Source of the DNA: DAIMFL01 sp964372215
Lineage (GTDB): Bacteria > Pseudomonadota > Alphaproteobacteria > Dongiales > Dongiaceae
DNA: 64,000 nt
Reading direction: 5' to 3'
NCBI GenBank assembly: GCA_964372215.1
Contig: CAYJQC010000005.1
Location: 116,676 to 180,675 of the forward strand
Shown here piece by piece: positions 24,440-32,103 of this stretch (positions within the stretch are counted from its first letter, which is position 1; the number at the start of each line of letters is the position of its first letter). Below the pieces are notes generated by a model. It made no database searches and had not been told where the DNA came from. It saw only the letters and a program-made list of their open reading frames with translations. A program made the translations under genes and the position numbers.

Positions 24440-25168
24440 TCAGAGGTCGTCGGGAAGCGGTCGCCAGCCGCCCGGGCCGAAGCCCTCGATCGGCCGGAAG
24501 CGGGTCTTGTAGGCCATCTTCCGGCTGGCAGCGACCCAGTAGCCGAGATAGACGTAGTCCAGGCCGGCGCGCCGCGCGGCGTCGATCAGCCACAGCACGA
24601 CGAAGCTGCCCAGACTGCGCCGCGGCTCGGCGGTGTCGAAAAAGCTGTACACCGCCGATATCCCGTCGGCCGCCCAGTCGGCCAGGCAGGCGGCGACCAG
24701 GCGTCCGTCCGGCAGGCGAAACTCGATCATGCGCGACTCGATCGGGCTGTCCTCGACCATCGAGCGGTACTCGTGGAATCGCATGCCGACCATCTCGCCG
24801 TCGCCGTGACGGCTCTCGAGATAGCTGGTGAACAGCTGATACTGCTCGGGCGTGCCGCGGTTCGGCTTCGCCTCGGTGATCAGGTCCCGGTTGCGAAAGG
24901 CGACGCGCCGCAGGCTGCGCTCCGGCTCGAAGTCGGAGACGACGACACGCACGGGAATGCAGGCGCTGCAGCCGGCGCAGGCCGGACGATAGGCGATCGA
25001 ATGGCTGCGGCGGAAGCCGGCGCGCGACAACAGCTCGTAGGTGGCGCCGGCATGCGAGCCGGTCAGCTCGGTGACGATCTTGCGCTCCGACCGCCCCTCC
25101 AGATAGGGGCAGGGCATCTCCGTCGTCACCAGGAACGGCAAGGGCTGGACGCGGCCGTGGATGCTCAT
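24440..25168 (-). CDS. bpt: Aspartate/glutamate leucyltransferase (N-degron pathway)
   Basis: Transfers leucine from Leu-tRNA to proteins with N-terminal Asp or Glu, marking them for ClpS/ClpAP. The 242 residues show CPYLEGRSERKIVTEL, the cysteine cluster CAGCSACIPVRV, FTSYLESRHGDGEM, and SVYSFFDTAEPRRSLG-type C-terminal GNAT motif (AVYSFFDTAEPRRSLGSFV, then YVYLGYWVAASRKMAYK). ATG 25168 is used; the longer open frame upstream runs antisense into RDD and is not coding. It lies downstream of the RDD gene on the same strand. Confidence 0.93.
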   Translation of the reverse strand: MSIHGRVQPLPFLVTTEMPCPYLEGRSERKIVTELTGSHAGATYELLSRAGFRRSHSIAYRPACAGCSACIPVRVVVSDFEPERSLRRVAFRNRDLITEAKPNRGTPEQYQLFTSYLESRHGDGEMVGMRFHEYRSMVEDSPIESRMIEFRLPDGRLVAACLADWAADGISAVYSFFDTAEPRRSLGSFVVLWLIDAARRAGLDYVYLGYWVAASRKMAYKTRFRPIEGFGPGGWRPLPDDL

Positions 25169-25271
25169 GGGTGCTGTTGACCTCCGCGGGCCGGGCGTCC
25201 CCTCGGGGCGACACCCGTCGATGCCGGGAGTATGACGCAGGAGATCAGGGCTCGGCCAGCGTCGATCGCCG

Positions 25272-25290
25272 GGCGCCAGCGTTTGGCGCC
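25272..25290 (-). terminator. Stem-loop after the RDD gene
   Basis: GGCGCCA, loop GCGTT, TGGCGCC: 7 perfect pairs, 13 nt beyond the RDD stop on the minus strand. There is no U-run, so a factor-dependent or weak terminator at best. Confidence 0.4.
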
Positions 25291-25302
25291 GGCCCGGCGC
25301 GG

Positions 25303-25830
25303 TCAGGGAGCCAGCGGGCCCGATGCCGCGCAGCGCACCACCACGGTCCCGGACAGCATGTCGTGCACCGTGCGTCCCCGGCTGCTGAACAGGGCCACCA
25401 GCAGGATCAGGCTGCCGGTCACCATCAGCGTCGCGTAGAACAGTATGGCCATCAGCAAGGCCTGCGGCACCGTCGGGCGCTGGCCAGTCCAGCTGCGCAC
25501 CTCGAGCCCCATGATCCGCATGCCGATGGTGGCCGAGCGCCGGCCGCCGACCAGCAGGCCGTGATAGCCGACCGGCAGCAGCGCCAAGGCCACCGGCAAC
25601 AGCGGGGCGAGCAGCCCCAGTGAGAGCACGGCGATCAGGCCGAGCCCGAACCAGATGATCGCCGCGCATAGCAGCAGCATGCCGAGATCCACGACGTAGG
25701 CGAGCACGCGGCGCCAGATGACGCCGTCGTAGAGTGCGGGATGGACGAGGGGATCGGGCGGGTCGCCGCGCCAGGCGGCATCGCCGGCGAGCAGCCCGGG
25801 AAGGTTTCTTGCCGTCAGTGTCCGCTCCAA
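25303..25830 (-). CDS. RDD-family membrane protein
   Basis: 175 residues with hydrophobic segments at about 45-65, 68-90 and 125-150. The opening of the RDD domain is VIWRRVLAYVVDLGMLL, with the R and D that name the family, and the later SSRGRTVHDMLSGTVVV is its usual end. Function of the family is poorly defined. It lies between motB and bpt on the same strand. ATG 25830 is the only good start. Confidence 0.88.
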   Translation of the reverse strand: MERTLTARNLPGLLAGDAAWRGDPPDPLVHPALYDGVIWRRVLAYVVDLGMLLLCAAIIWFGLGLIAVLSLGLLAPLLPVALALLPVGYHGLLVGGRRSATIGMRIMGLEVRSWTGQRPTVPQALLMAILFYATLMVTGSLILLVALFSSRGRTVHDMLSGTVVVRCAASGPLAP

Positions 25831-25903
25831 TCCAGGTCGAGATCCATGTCAGCAAGACAAGACATGGCCACGGTACCGGGTCCAGGCAAGCGGGCGGCAG
25901 GGA

Positions 25904-26995
25904 TTAGTGATCGGCGGCCGGCTCGGGCGCCGGCGCAGCTTCTGGGGCGGGTACCGGGTTGGCATCGGCAGGGGCGGGCTCGGCGGCGACATCCGCCGCC
26001 GGCGGCGGCGTCCCGTCGGGGGCCGCCGGGAGCCCGGCGTCGGCCACCTGGGTCGCCTCGCGCAGCAGCACGATGCTGATCCGGCGGTTCTGCGCCGAGG
26101 TCGGGTCGTCGGAGTCGAGCGGCTCCTGGTCGGCCTTGCCGACCACGGTGGCGATGCGCTCCGCCGGCACGCCGGCGGCGAGCAGGGCGCGGCGGCTGGC
26201 GTTGGCGCGGTCGGTCGAAAGCTCCCAGTTGGTGTAGCTGGCGTTGCTGGAGAACGGCGTGGAGTCGGTGTGTCCGGTGATCGACACCTTGTTCGGCAGC
26301 CGCTCGATCACCTTGGCGACCAGAGTCATGAGCTTCTGCGCCTGATCGACCATCGAGGTGCCGCCGCGCGGAAACATCGAGAGTCGATCCTGGTCGACGA
26401 TCTGAATCCGCAGCCCCTCCGGCGTGCGGTCGATGATCAGGTTCTGCGCCAGCTGCTGGATGTCCGGCACGTCCTGGATCGCCTGGCGGATCTGGAACTC
26501 GGCTTCGCGGAACTGCCGGTCCTCCTCGGCCGCGATGCGTTTCTGGGCCGCGGCCTCGGTGAAGTCGGCGGTGTCCTGGGCACCCGGCGATTCGGCGGTG
26601 TCGCTGAGCGGCGCCGGCTGGGTGTTCTCGGTGTCCTCCGTCACCTCCGACTCGTCCGCCGGCGACGGGGCTGGATCCTCGAGCACGACGGTGACCGACG
26701 GCGATTCCTTGTTGGCGACCATCGCCCCTTCGCTCTCGATGGTCTGTCCGCCCAGCACGCCGCCGCTGCCGCTGCTCGAGCGCGACGCGATGGTGGGGGC
26801 GAAGTAGTCGGCGATCCCGCGCTTCTGCTCCTCGGTGGTGGCGTTGAGCAACCACAGCAGCAGGAAGAACGCCATCATGGCGGTGACGAAGTCGGCATAG
26901 GCGACCTTCCACGAGCCGCCGTGATGGCCGCCGTGCCCGCCCTTCTTCACCCGCTTGATGATGATGGGCTGCTGGTTGGTCGCGTCGTCAGCCAT
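25904..26995 (-). CDS. motB: Flagellar stator protein MotB
   Basis: Peptidoglycan-anchored half of the proton-driven stator. Cytoplasmic basic N-terminus (IIIKRVKKGGHGGHHGGSWK), then one transmembrane helix AYADFVTAMMAFFLLLWLL with the proton-carrying aspartate. An OmpA-like domain spans about residues 195-310 (SITGHTDSTPFSS, DRANASRRALLAAGV, NRRISIVLL). The linker between helix and OmpA domain (about 70-170) is long and acidic, and the last 45 residues are a Pro/Ala tail. 363 residues. It follows motA by 30 nt. Confidence 0.95.
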   Translation of the reverse strand: MADDATNQQPIIIKRVKKGGHGGHHGGSWKVAYADFVTAMMAFFLLLWLLNATTEEQKRGIADYFAPTIASRSSSGSGGVLGGQTIESEGAMVANKESPSVTVVLEDPAPSPADESEVTEDTENTQPAPLSDTAESPGAQDTADFTEAAAQKRIAAEEDRQFREAEFQIRQAIQDVPDIQQLAQNLIIDRTPEGLRIQIVDQDRLSMFPRGGTSMVDQAQKLMTLVAKVIERLPNKVSITGHTDSTPFSSNASYTNWELSTDRANASRRALLAAGVPAERIATVVGKADQEPLDSDDPTSAQNRRISIVLLREATQVADAGLPAAPDGTPPPAADVAAEPAPADANPVPAPEAAPAPEPAADH

Positions 26996-27025
26996 GCATG
27001 GGGGCGCTCGGTCCGGTCCCTGCCG

Positions 27026-27886
27026 CTAGACCGGCGGCAAGGCGCCGACCGCATCCTCGATCTCGTAGAAGGTAGGGCGATCGCTCTCCAGCAGGGCCTT
27101 GCGGGCGAACTCGATGGAGACCGCGGGCGGATATCCCTGGAGATGGGCGAGCAGGCCGATCTTGATGCACTGGAAATACTTGGCGTCGGCCTCGTCGACC
27201 GCCTGCAGGGCGTTGGCCATCGGGCCGACGAAGCCATACGCCATCAGGATGCCCAGGAAGGTACCGACCAGCGCGGCGCCGATCAGGTGGCCGAGCACCT
27301 CCGGCGGCTCGGTGATCGAGCCCATGGTGTGGATGACGCCGAGCACGGCGGCGACGATGCCCAGGCCGGGCATCGAATCCGACAGGGTACGCAGCGCGCT
27401 CGACACCTGGTTCGCCTCGTGGTGATGGGTCTCGAGCTCCTGGTCGATCAGGGTTTCCATCTCGTTCGGGTTCTCGGTGCCCAGCGTCATCATGCGCAGG
27501 TAGTCGCACAGGAATTCGAGCACGTGGTGGTCCTTGGCGACCGATGGAAACTGCGCGAACAGGCTGCTGTCCTCGGGTTTCTCGACATGGGTCTCGAGCG
27601 CCAGCATGCCCTTGGACTTGGAGAGCTTGAAGATCAGGTAGAGCAGGCTGAGCAGCTCGACATAGGCCTTCTTGCCGTATTTCGGCCCTTTCATCATCTT
27701 GCCGAAGCCCTTGCCGGTACGCTTCAGCACGGTCTTCGGATTGCCGATGATGTAGCCGCCGGCCGCGGCACCGAAGATGATGACGACCTCGAACGGCTGG
27801 AACAGCACCGCGAGATGGCCGCCCGGCGCGGCATAGCCGCCAATCACGCTGCCGAGAACGACGAGGGCACCGACGATGATGAGCAT
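27026..27886 (-). CDS. motA: Flagellar stator protein MotA
   Basis: Four-helix stator subunit forming the proton channel with MotB and contacting FliG. The 286 residues show IIVGALVVLGSVIGGYAAPG, FGAAAGGYIIGNP, the cytoplasmic loop with conserved charged residues, and PGLGIVAAVLGVIHTMGSI followed by GTFLGILMAYGFVGP. Cotranscribed with motB; no other flagellar genes are in the window, which is common for motAB in alphaproteobacteria. The 184 nt upstream contains TTAA repeats discussed under rejected items. Confidence 0.96.
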   Translation of the reverse strand: MLIIVGALVVLGSVIGGYAAPGGHLAVLFQPFEVVIIFGAAAGGYIIGNPKTVLKRTGKGFGKMMKGPKYGKKAYVELLSLLYLIFKLSKSKGMLALETHVEKPEDSSLFAQFPSVAKDHHVLEFLCDYLRMMTLGTENPNEMETLIDQELETHHHEANQVSSALRTLSDSMPGLGIVAAVLGVIHTMGSITEPPEVLGHLIGAALVGTFLGILMAYGFVGPMANALQAVDEADAKYFQCIKIGLLAHLQGYPPAVSIEFARKALLESDRPTFYEIEDAVGALPPV

Positions 27887-28070
27887 GAAAACCCGAGACG
27901 CTGAAAAGCACCGGAAGATGTGCCATGCAGCCTCGCCGAACTGCGTTAATAAGCGGTTTAGGCAGCGGGCCGGATGCAGCGTATTCGCCGAAATCGCACG
28001 TCTGCGGCGCCCGAATTCGGTTAACGCGGCTTAACGATTGTGACGGCGCCGGCCGCTGGAGTTGCGCCGG

Positions 28071-29261
28071 TCAGGCCAGCGCGGCGTCCAGATCGGCGAT
28101 CAGGTCGTCCAGATCCTCGACCCCGACCGAGAGCCGCACCAGCCCGTCGACGATGCCGATCGCCCGGCGCTTCTCCTGGGGCAGCGAGGCATGGGTCATG
28201 ATCGCCGGGTGCTCGATCAGGCTCTCGACCCCGCCCAGGCTCTCGGCGAGCGCGAAGATCTCGCAGCGCTCCAGGAAGCGCTTGGCCGGCGCCAGCCCGC
28301 CCGACAGCACCGCCGTCACCATGCCGCCGAAGCCGTGCATCTGGCGCTGCGCCAGGGCGTGCTGCCGGTGGCTCGGCAGGCCGGGATAGTAGACCCGGTC
28401 GATCCGGGGGTGCCGTTCGAGCCAGGCGGCGATCTCGGCGGCGTTGGCGCAGTGCCGCTCCATGCGCAGCGCCAGGGTCTTCAGGCCCCGGAGCGCCAGG
28501 AAGCTGTCGAACGGGCCGGCGACGGCGCCGACCGCGTTCTGCAGGAACGCGAGGCGTTCCCGGAGCTCGGCATCGCCGCCGACCACCACCATGCCGCCGA
28601 CCATGTCGGAGTGGCCGTTCAGGTACTTGGTCGCGGAATGCATGACCATGTCGACGCCGTGCTCGAGCGGCCGCTGCACCCAGGGCGAGGCGAAGGTGTT
28701 GTCGGCGACCGTGACGATGCCGCGAGCCTTGGCGATCCGCGCCACGCCCTCGAGATCGACCAGCTTCAGCAGCGGGTTGGTCGGGGTCTCGATCCAGATC
28801 ATCCGGGTGGTCGGCCGGATCGCCGTCTCGAGCGCCGCCAGGTCGGACAGATCGACGAAGCTGAAATCGAGCCCGGCGGAGCGCCGCCGCACCCGCTCGA
28901 ACAGCCGGTAGGTGCCGCCATAGAGGTCGTCCATGGCGATCACGTGGCTGCCCTGGTCGAGCATGTCGAGGATGGTGGCCTCGGCGGCGAGGCCGGAGGC
29001 GAAGGCGAAGCCGGCGCTGCCGCTCTCCAGGTCGGCGACGCAGCGCTCGTAGGCCATGCGGGTCGGGTTCTGGCTGCGCGAATACTCGTAGCCCTTGTGC
29101 ACGCCCGGGCTCGACTGGACATAGGTCGAGGTCGCGTAGATCGGCATCATGATGGCGCCGGTGGTCGGGTCCGGCGACTGGCCGGCATGGATGCCGCGGG
29201 TGGCGAAGCCCATGCGGTTCGGCCGGGTCTTGCCGCCGGGCGGGGAGGGCGTGTCTGGCAT
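28071..29261 (-). CDS. Cystathionine gamma-lyase/gamma-synthase family PLP enzyme
   Basis: PLP-dependent Cys/Met metabolism enzyme, 396 residues. Key features: YEYSRSQNPTRMAYE, FASGLAAEATILDMLD, the PLP lysine in MHSATKYLNGHSD, and NAVGAVAGPFDSFLALRGLK. The family does not separate synthase from lyase by simple motif. Because the cystathionine beta-synthase gene is 29 nt upstream on the same strand, gamma-lyase (cystathionine to cysteine) is the best inference. ATG 29261 is used; the longer open frame overlaps the CBS gene and is not coding. Confidence 0.9.
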   Translation of the reverse strand: MPDTPSPPGGKTRPNRMGFATRGIHAGQSPDPTTGAIMMPIYATSTYVQSSPGVHKGYEYSRSQNPTRMAYERCVADLESGSAGFAFASGLAAEATILDMLDQGSHVIAMDDLYGGTYRLFERVRRRSAGLDFSFVDLSDLAALETAIRPTTRMIWIETPTNPLLKLVDLEGVARIAKARGIVTVADNTFASPWVQRPLEHGVDMVMHSATKYLNGHSDMVGGMVVVGGDAELRERLAFLQNAVGAVAGPFDSFLALRGLKTLALRMERHCANAAEIAAWLERHPRIDRVYYPGLPSHRQHALAQRQMHGFGGMVTAVLSGGLAPAKRFLERCEIFALAESLGGVESLIEHPAIMTHASLPQEKRRAIGIVDGLVRLSVGVEDLDDLIADLDAALA

Positions 29262-29290
29262 GGTGGTCCCGTGGTTCTGCCGGGGCAACG

Positions 29291-30658
29291 CTACTTCATG
29301 CGCCGGCGCAGGTGATTGAGCAGGTCGATGCGGGTGATGACGCCGAGGAACTTCTTGCCGTCCATCACCAGCGCGACATGGTCCTTGGCGAAGATCGGCA
29401 TCAGCGCCGCCAGGTCGGCCCGGGCGTCGATGGTCTCGATCTTGTCGGTCATGGCCACGCGCAGCGGCTCGCGGAAGCGTTCCTCGTGGCCGTAGACCCG
29501 GAGCAGGATGTCCGATTCGTCGACGATGCCGGCGACCTTGTCGCCGTCGATCACCGGAAGCTGCGACACGTCGTAGAGCTTCATGCGGGAATAGGCCACC
29601 AGCAGGGTGTCGTCGGGCGCCACCGTCACGGTCGCGCGGTCGGCGTGGCGGCGCGAGACCAGATCGCGCAGATCGTCGTGGCGCGGCCGCTCCAGGAAGC
29701 CCTGGTCGAGCATCCAGTAGTCGTTGAACATCTTCGACAGGTACTTGTTGCCGCTGTCGCACACGAAGCTGACGACGCGCTGCGGCGCCTTCTGTTGCCG
29801 GCAGTACTCGAGCGCGCCGGCGATCAGCGTGCCGGAGGACGAGCCGGCCAGGATGCCCTCCTTGAGCAGCAGCTCGCGCGCGGTCGCGAAGCTCTCGCCG
29901 TCGTCGACGGTGAAGGCCTCGGACACCAGCGACAGGTCACAGACATCGGGCACGAAATCCTCGCCGATGCCCTCGACCAGCCACGAGCCCGGCGCGGCGT
30001 GCTTCCCGGTCTGCACGAGGTCGCGCAGGATCGAGCCCTTGGGGTCGGCCAGCACCATCCGGGTCTTCGGCGAGACATGCTTCATGAAGCGGCCGAGGCC
30101 GGTCAGGGTGCCGCCGGAACCCACGCCGCAGACCACCGCATCGACCTCGTGATGCATCTGGGCCCAGATCTCCGGGCCGGTGCCGGTCTCATGGGCCAGC
30201 GGGTTGGCCGGATTGCTGAACTGATTGACGTAGAAGGAATTTTCGATCTCGCCGGCGAGGCGATGGGCGATGTCCTGGTAGTACTCCGGGTGGCCCTTGC
30301 CGACATCCGAACGGGTCATCCGAACTTCGGCGCCCAAGGCCCTGAGATGAAATATCTTTTCCTGCGCCATTTTGTCGGGAATGACGAGCAGCAGGCGATA
30401 GCCCTTCTGGGCCGCCACCAGGGCGAGGCCGAGGCCGGTATTGCCGGCCGTCGCCTCGATCAGCGTGCCGCCGGGCTTGATATGGCCGTCGCGCTCCGCC
30501 GCCTCGATCATGGAAAGCGCGATGCGGTCCTTGATCGAGCCGCCGGGATTCTGGTTCTCCAGCTTGAGGAACAGCCGGCACGGCCCGGTATCGAGGCGCG
30601 TCACCTCGACCAGCGGGGTGTCGCCGATCATCTCCAGCACGTTGGCGTGGGCGGGCAT
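29291..30658 (-). CDS. cbs: Cystathionine beta-synthase with C-terminal CBS pair
   Basis: Condenses serine and homocysteine to cystathionine (reverse transsulfuration). The fold-type II PLP core includes KLENQNPGGSIKDRIALSMI with the PLP lysine, EATAGNTGLGLALVA, and GVGSGGTLTGLGRFMK. Residues about 335-455 form two CBS domains (LLVAYSRMKLYDVSQLPVID and PIFAKDHVALVMDGKKFLGV) that may bind SAM or adenosyl ligands. There is no N-terminal haem region. 455 residues; it heads the operon with the gamma-lyase type enzyme. Confidence 0.92.
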   Translation of the reverse strand: MPAHANVLEMIGDTPLVEVTRLDTGPCRLFLKLENQNPGGSIKDRIALSMIEAAERDGHIKPGGTLIEATAGNTGLGLALVAAQKGYRLLLVIPDKMAQEKIFHLRALGAEVRMTRSDVGKGHPEYYQDIAHRLAGEIENSFYVNQFSNPANPLAHETGTGPEIWAQMHHEVDAVVCGVGSGGTLTGLGRFMKHVSPKTRMVLADPKGSILRDLVQTGKHAAPGSWLVEGIGEDFVPDVCDLSLVSEAFTVDDGESFATARELLLKEGILAGSSSGTLIAGALEYCRQQKAPQRVVSFVCDSGNKYLSKMFNDYWMLDQGFLERPRHDDLRDLVSRRHADRATVTVAPDDTLLVAYSRMKLYDVSQLPVIDGDKVAGIVDESDILLRVYGHEERFREPLRVAMTDKIETIDARADLAALMPIFAKDHVALVMDGKKFLGVITRIDLLNHLRRRMK

Positions 30659-30753
30659 GGGAATCCCTCTCGGGCGCGGGCGGACAGACCGTCAACTTGC
30701 GGACTTGCCGGCCCCGGCGCAAGAGGGCGGCTTCGGCGCCGCGGGAACGCCCG

Positions 30754-31989
30754 CTACTTCGGTTCCTCCCCCACGCTCCTGGCCGACAGCCGCCGGGTCG
30801 GGAACCCGGCTGCTTCGAGCGCGGCGACGATCTCGCGGGCGTGCTCGGCGTTGCGGGTCTCGATCACCGCGTCGACATCGGCGCGCTTCACCGGCAGGTC
30901 GAAGAACATGCGCTGGTGCAGGATCTCGATGATGTTGCCGCCGAGCTTGCCGATGGTGCCGGCGAGGCGGGCCAGCACGCCGGGCTGGTCGGCGATCTCG
31001 ACGCGCAGCGTGATCATCCGCCCGTCGCGCACCAGGCCGCGCATCAGTACCTGGGCCAGCACCCGGGAATCGATGTTGCCGCCGCAGATCACCACGCCGA
31101 CGCGTTTGCCCTTGAAGCGCTCCGGGTGGGCCAGCATGGCGGCGATGCCGGCGGCGCCGGCCCCCTCGGCCACCAGCTTCTGGACCTCGACCAGCAGCTG
31201 CACGGCGCGCTCGATGGCGTCCTCCTCGACCAGCAGGATGTCGGGGACCAGCCGCTCGATGATCTCGCGGGTGAGCTTGCCGGGGGTCTTGACCGCGATG
31301 CCTTCCGCCAGGGTCTGGCCGGCGATGCTCATGGGCAGGTCGTGGATGGCGTGATGCATCGAGGGGCAGAGCGCGGCCTCGACCCCGACCATCTCGATGT
31401 CCGGCTTCTGCGCCTTGGCGGCGACCGCGATGCCGGACAGGATGCCGCCGCCCCCGATCGGCACCACGATGGTGTCGAGCTGGGGCGCGTCGGCCAGCAG
31501 CTCGAGCCCGATGGTGCCCTGGCCGGCGACGATCCGGGGATCGTCGTAGGGGTGGACGAAGGTCAGGTCCTCGGCGCTCGCCATCCCGCGGGCGAACACC
31601 GCCGCCGCGTCGATGCTGTCGCCCTCCAGGATCACCCTGGCGCCGAACGACCGGGTGCGCTCGACCTTGGTGAAGGGCGTGCCCTCGGGCATCACGATGG
31701 TCGCGGGAATGCCGAGGCGCTGGGCATGATAGGCGACGCCCTGGGCGTGGTTGCCGGCCGACATGGCGATGACCCCGTTCTTGGCCTCCGCCGCGCTCAG
31801 GCTCAGCATCTTGGTGAGGGCGCCGCGGTCCTTGAACGAGCCGGTGTATTGCTGGTTCTCCAGCTTCAGCACCAATTCGGCGGCGCCCAGCATCTCGGCC
31901 AGGCGGCGTGCCTGGACCGCAGGGGTGCGCACGACCTGGCCTTCGATCAGCGCGGCCGCCGCCTTGATGTCGTCGATGGTGACCGTCAT
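30754..31989 (-). CDS. ilvA: Threonine ammonia-lyase with C-terminal ACT domain
   Basis: Deaminates threonine (and serine) to 2-oxobutyrate, feeding isoleucine synthesis. The PLP lysine is in ENQQYTGSFKDRGAL, the glycine loop is VVPIGGGGILSGIA, and AMSAGNHAQGVAYHAQ is typical. A single ACT domain lies at about residues 330-400 (ITLRVEIADQPGVLARLAG), the shorter single-ACT form. ATG 31989 gives 411 residues and starts MTVTIDDIKAA; a start 20 codons upstream is unsupported. Confidence 0.93.
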   Translation of the reverse strand: MTVTIDDIKAAAALIEGQVVRTPAVQARRLAEMLGAAELVLKLENQQYTGSFKDRGALTKMLSLSAAEAKNGVIAMSAGNHAQGVAYHAQRLGIPATIVMPEGTPFTKVERTRSFGARVILEGDSIDAAAVFARGMASAEDLTFVHPYDDPRIVAGQGTIGLELLADAPQLDTIVVPIGGGGILSGIAVAAKAQKPDIEMVGVEAALCPSMHHAIHDLPMSIAGQTLAEGIAVKTPGKLTREIIERLVPDILLVEEDAIERAVQLLVEVQKLVAEGAGAAGIAAMLAHPERFKGKRVGVVICGGNIDSRVLAQVLMRGLVRDGRMITLRVEIADQPGVLARLAGTIGKLGGNIIEILHQRMFFDLPVKRADVDAVIETRNAEHAREIVAALEAAGFPTRRLSARSVGEEPK

Positions 31990-32103
31990 CGCGGAATCAT
32001 CCCCCGTGAACCCAGTGTTTGCGCCCATCCGGCGCGGCGCCGGTGGCACGATCAGCTACCGGCAATATCCGCCTCCGGCTGCCGTCGGAGCGGCCGGAAT
32101 CCC

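Noticed and set aside
28021..28034. CtrA-like TTAA...TTAA site upstream of motA
   Set aside because: The spacer is 6 nt (CGCGGC) while the CtrA consensus needs 7; kept only as a weak possibility.
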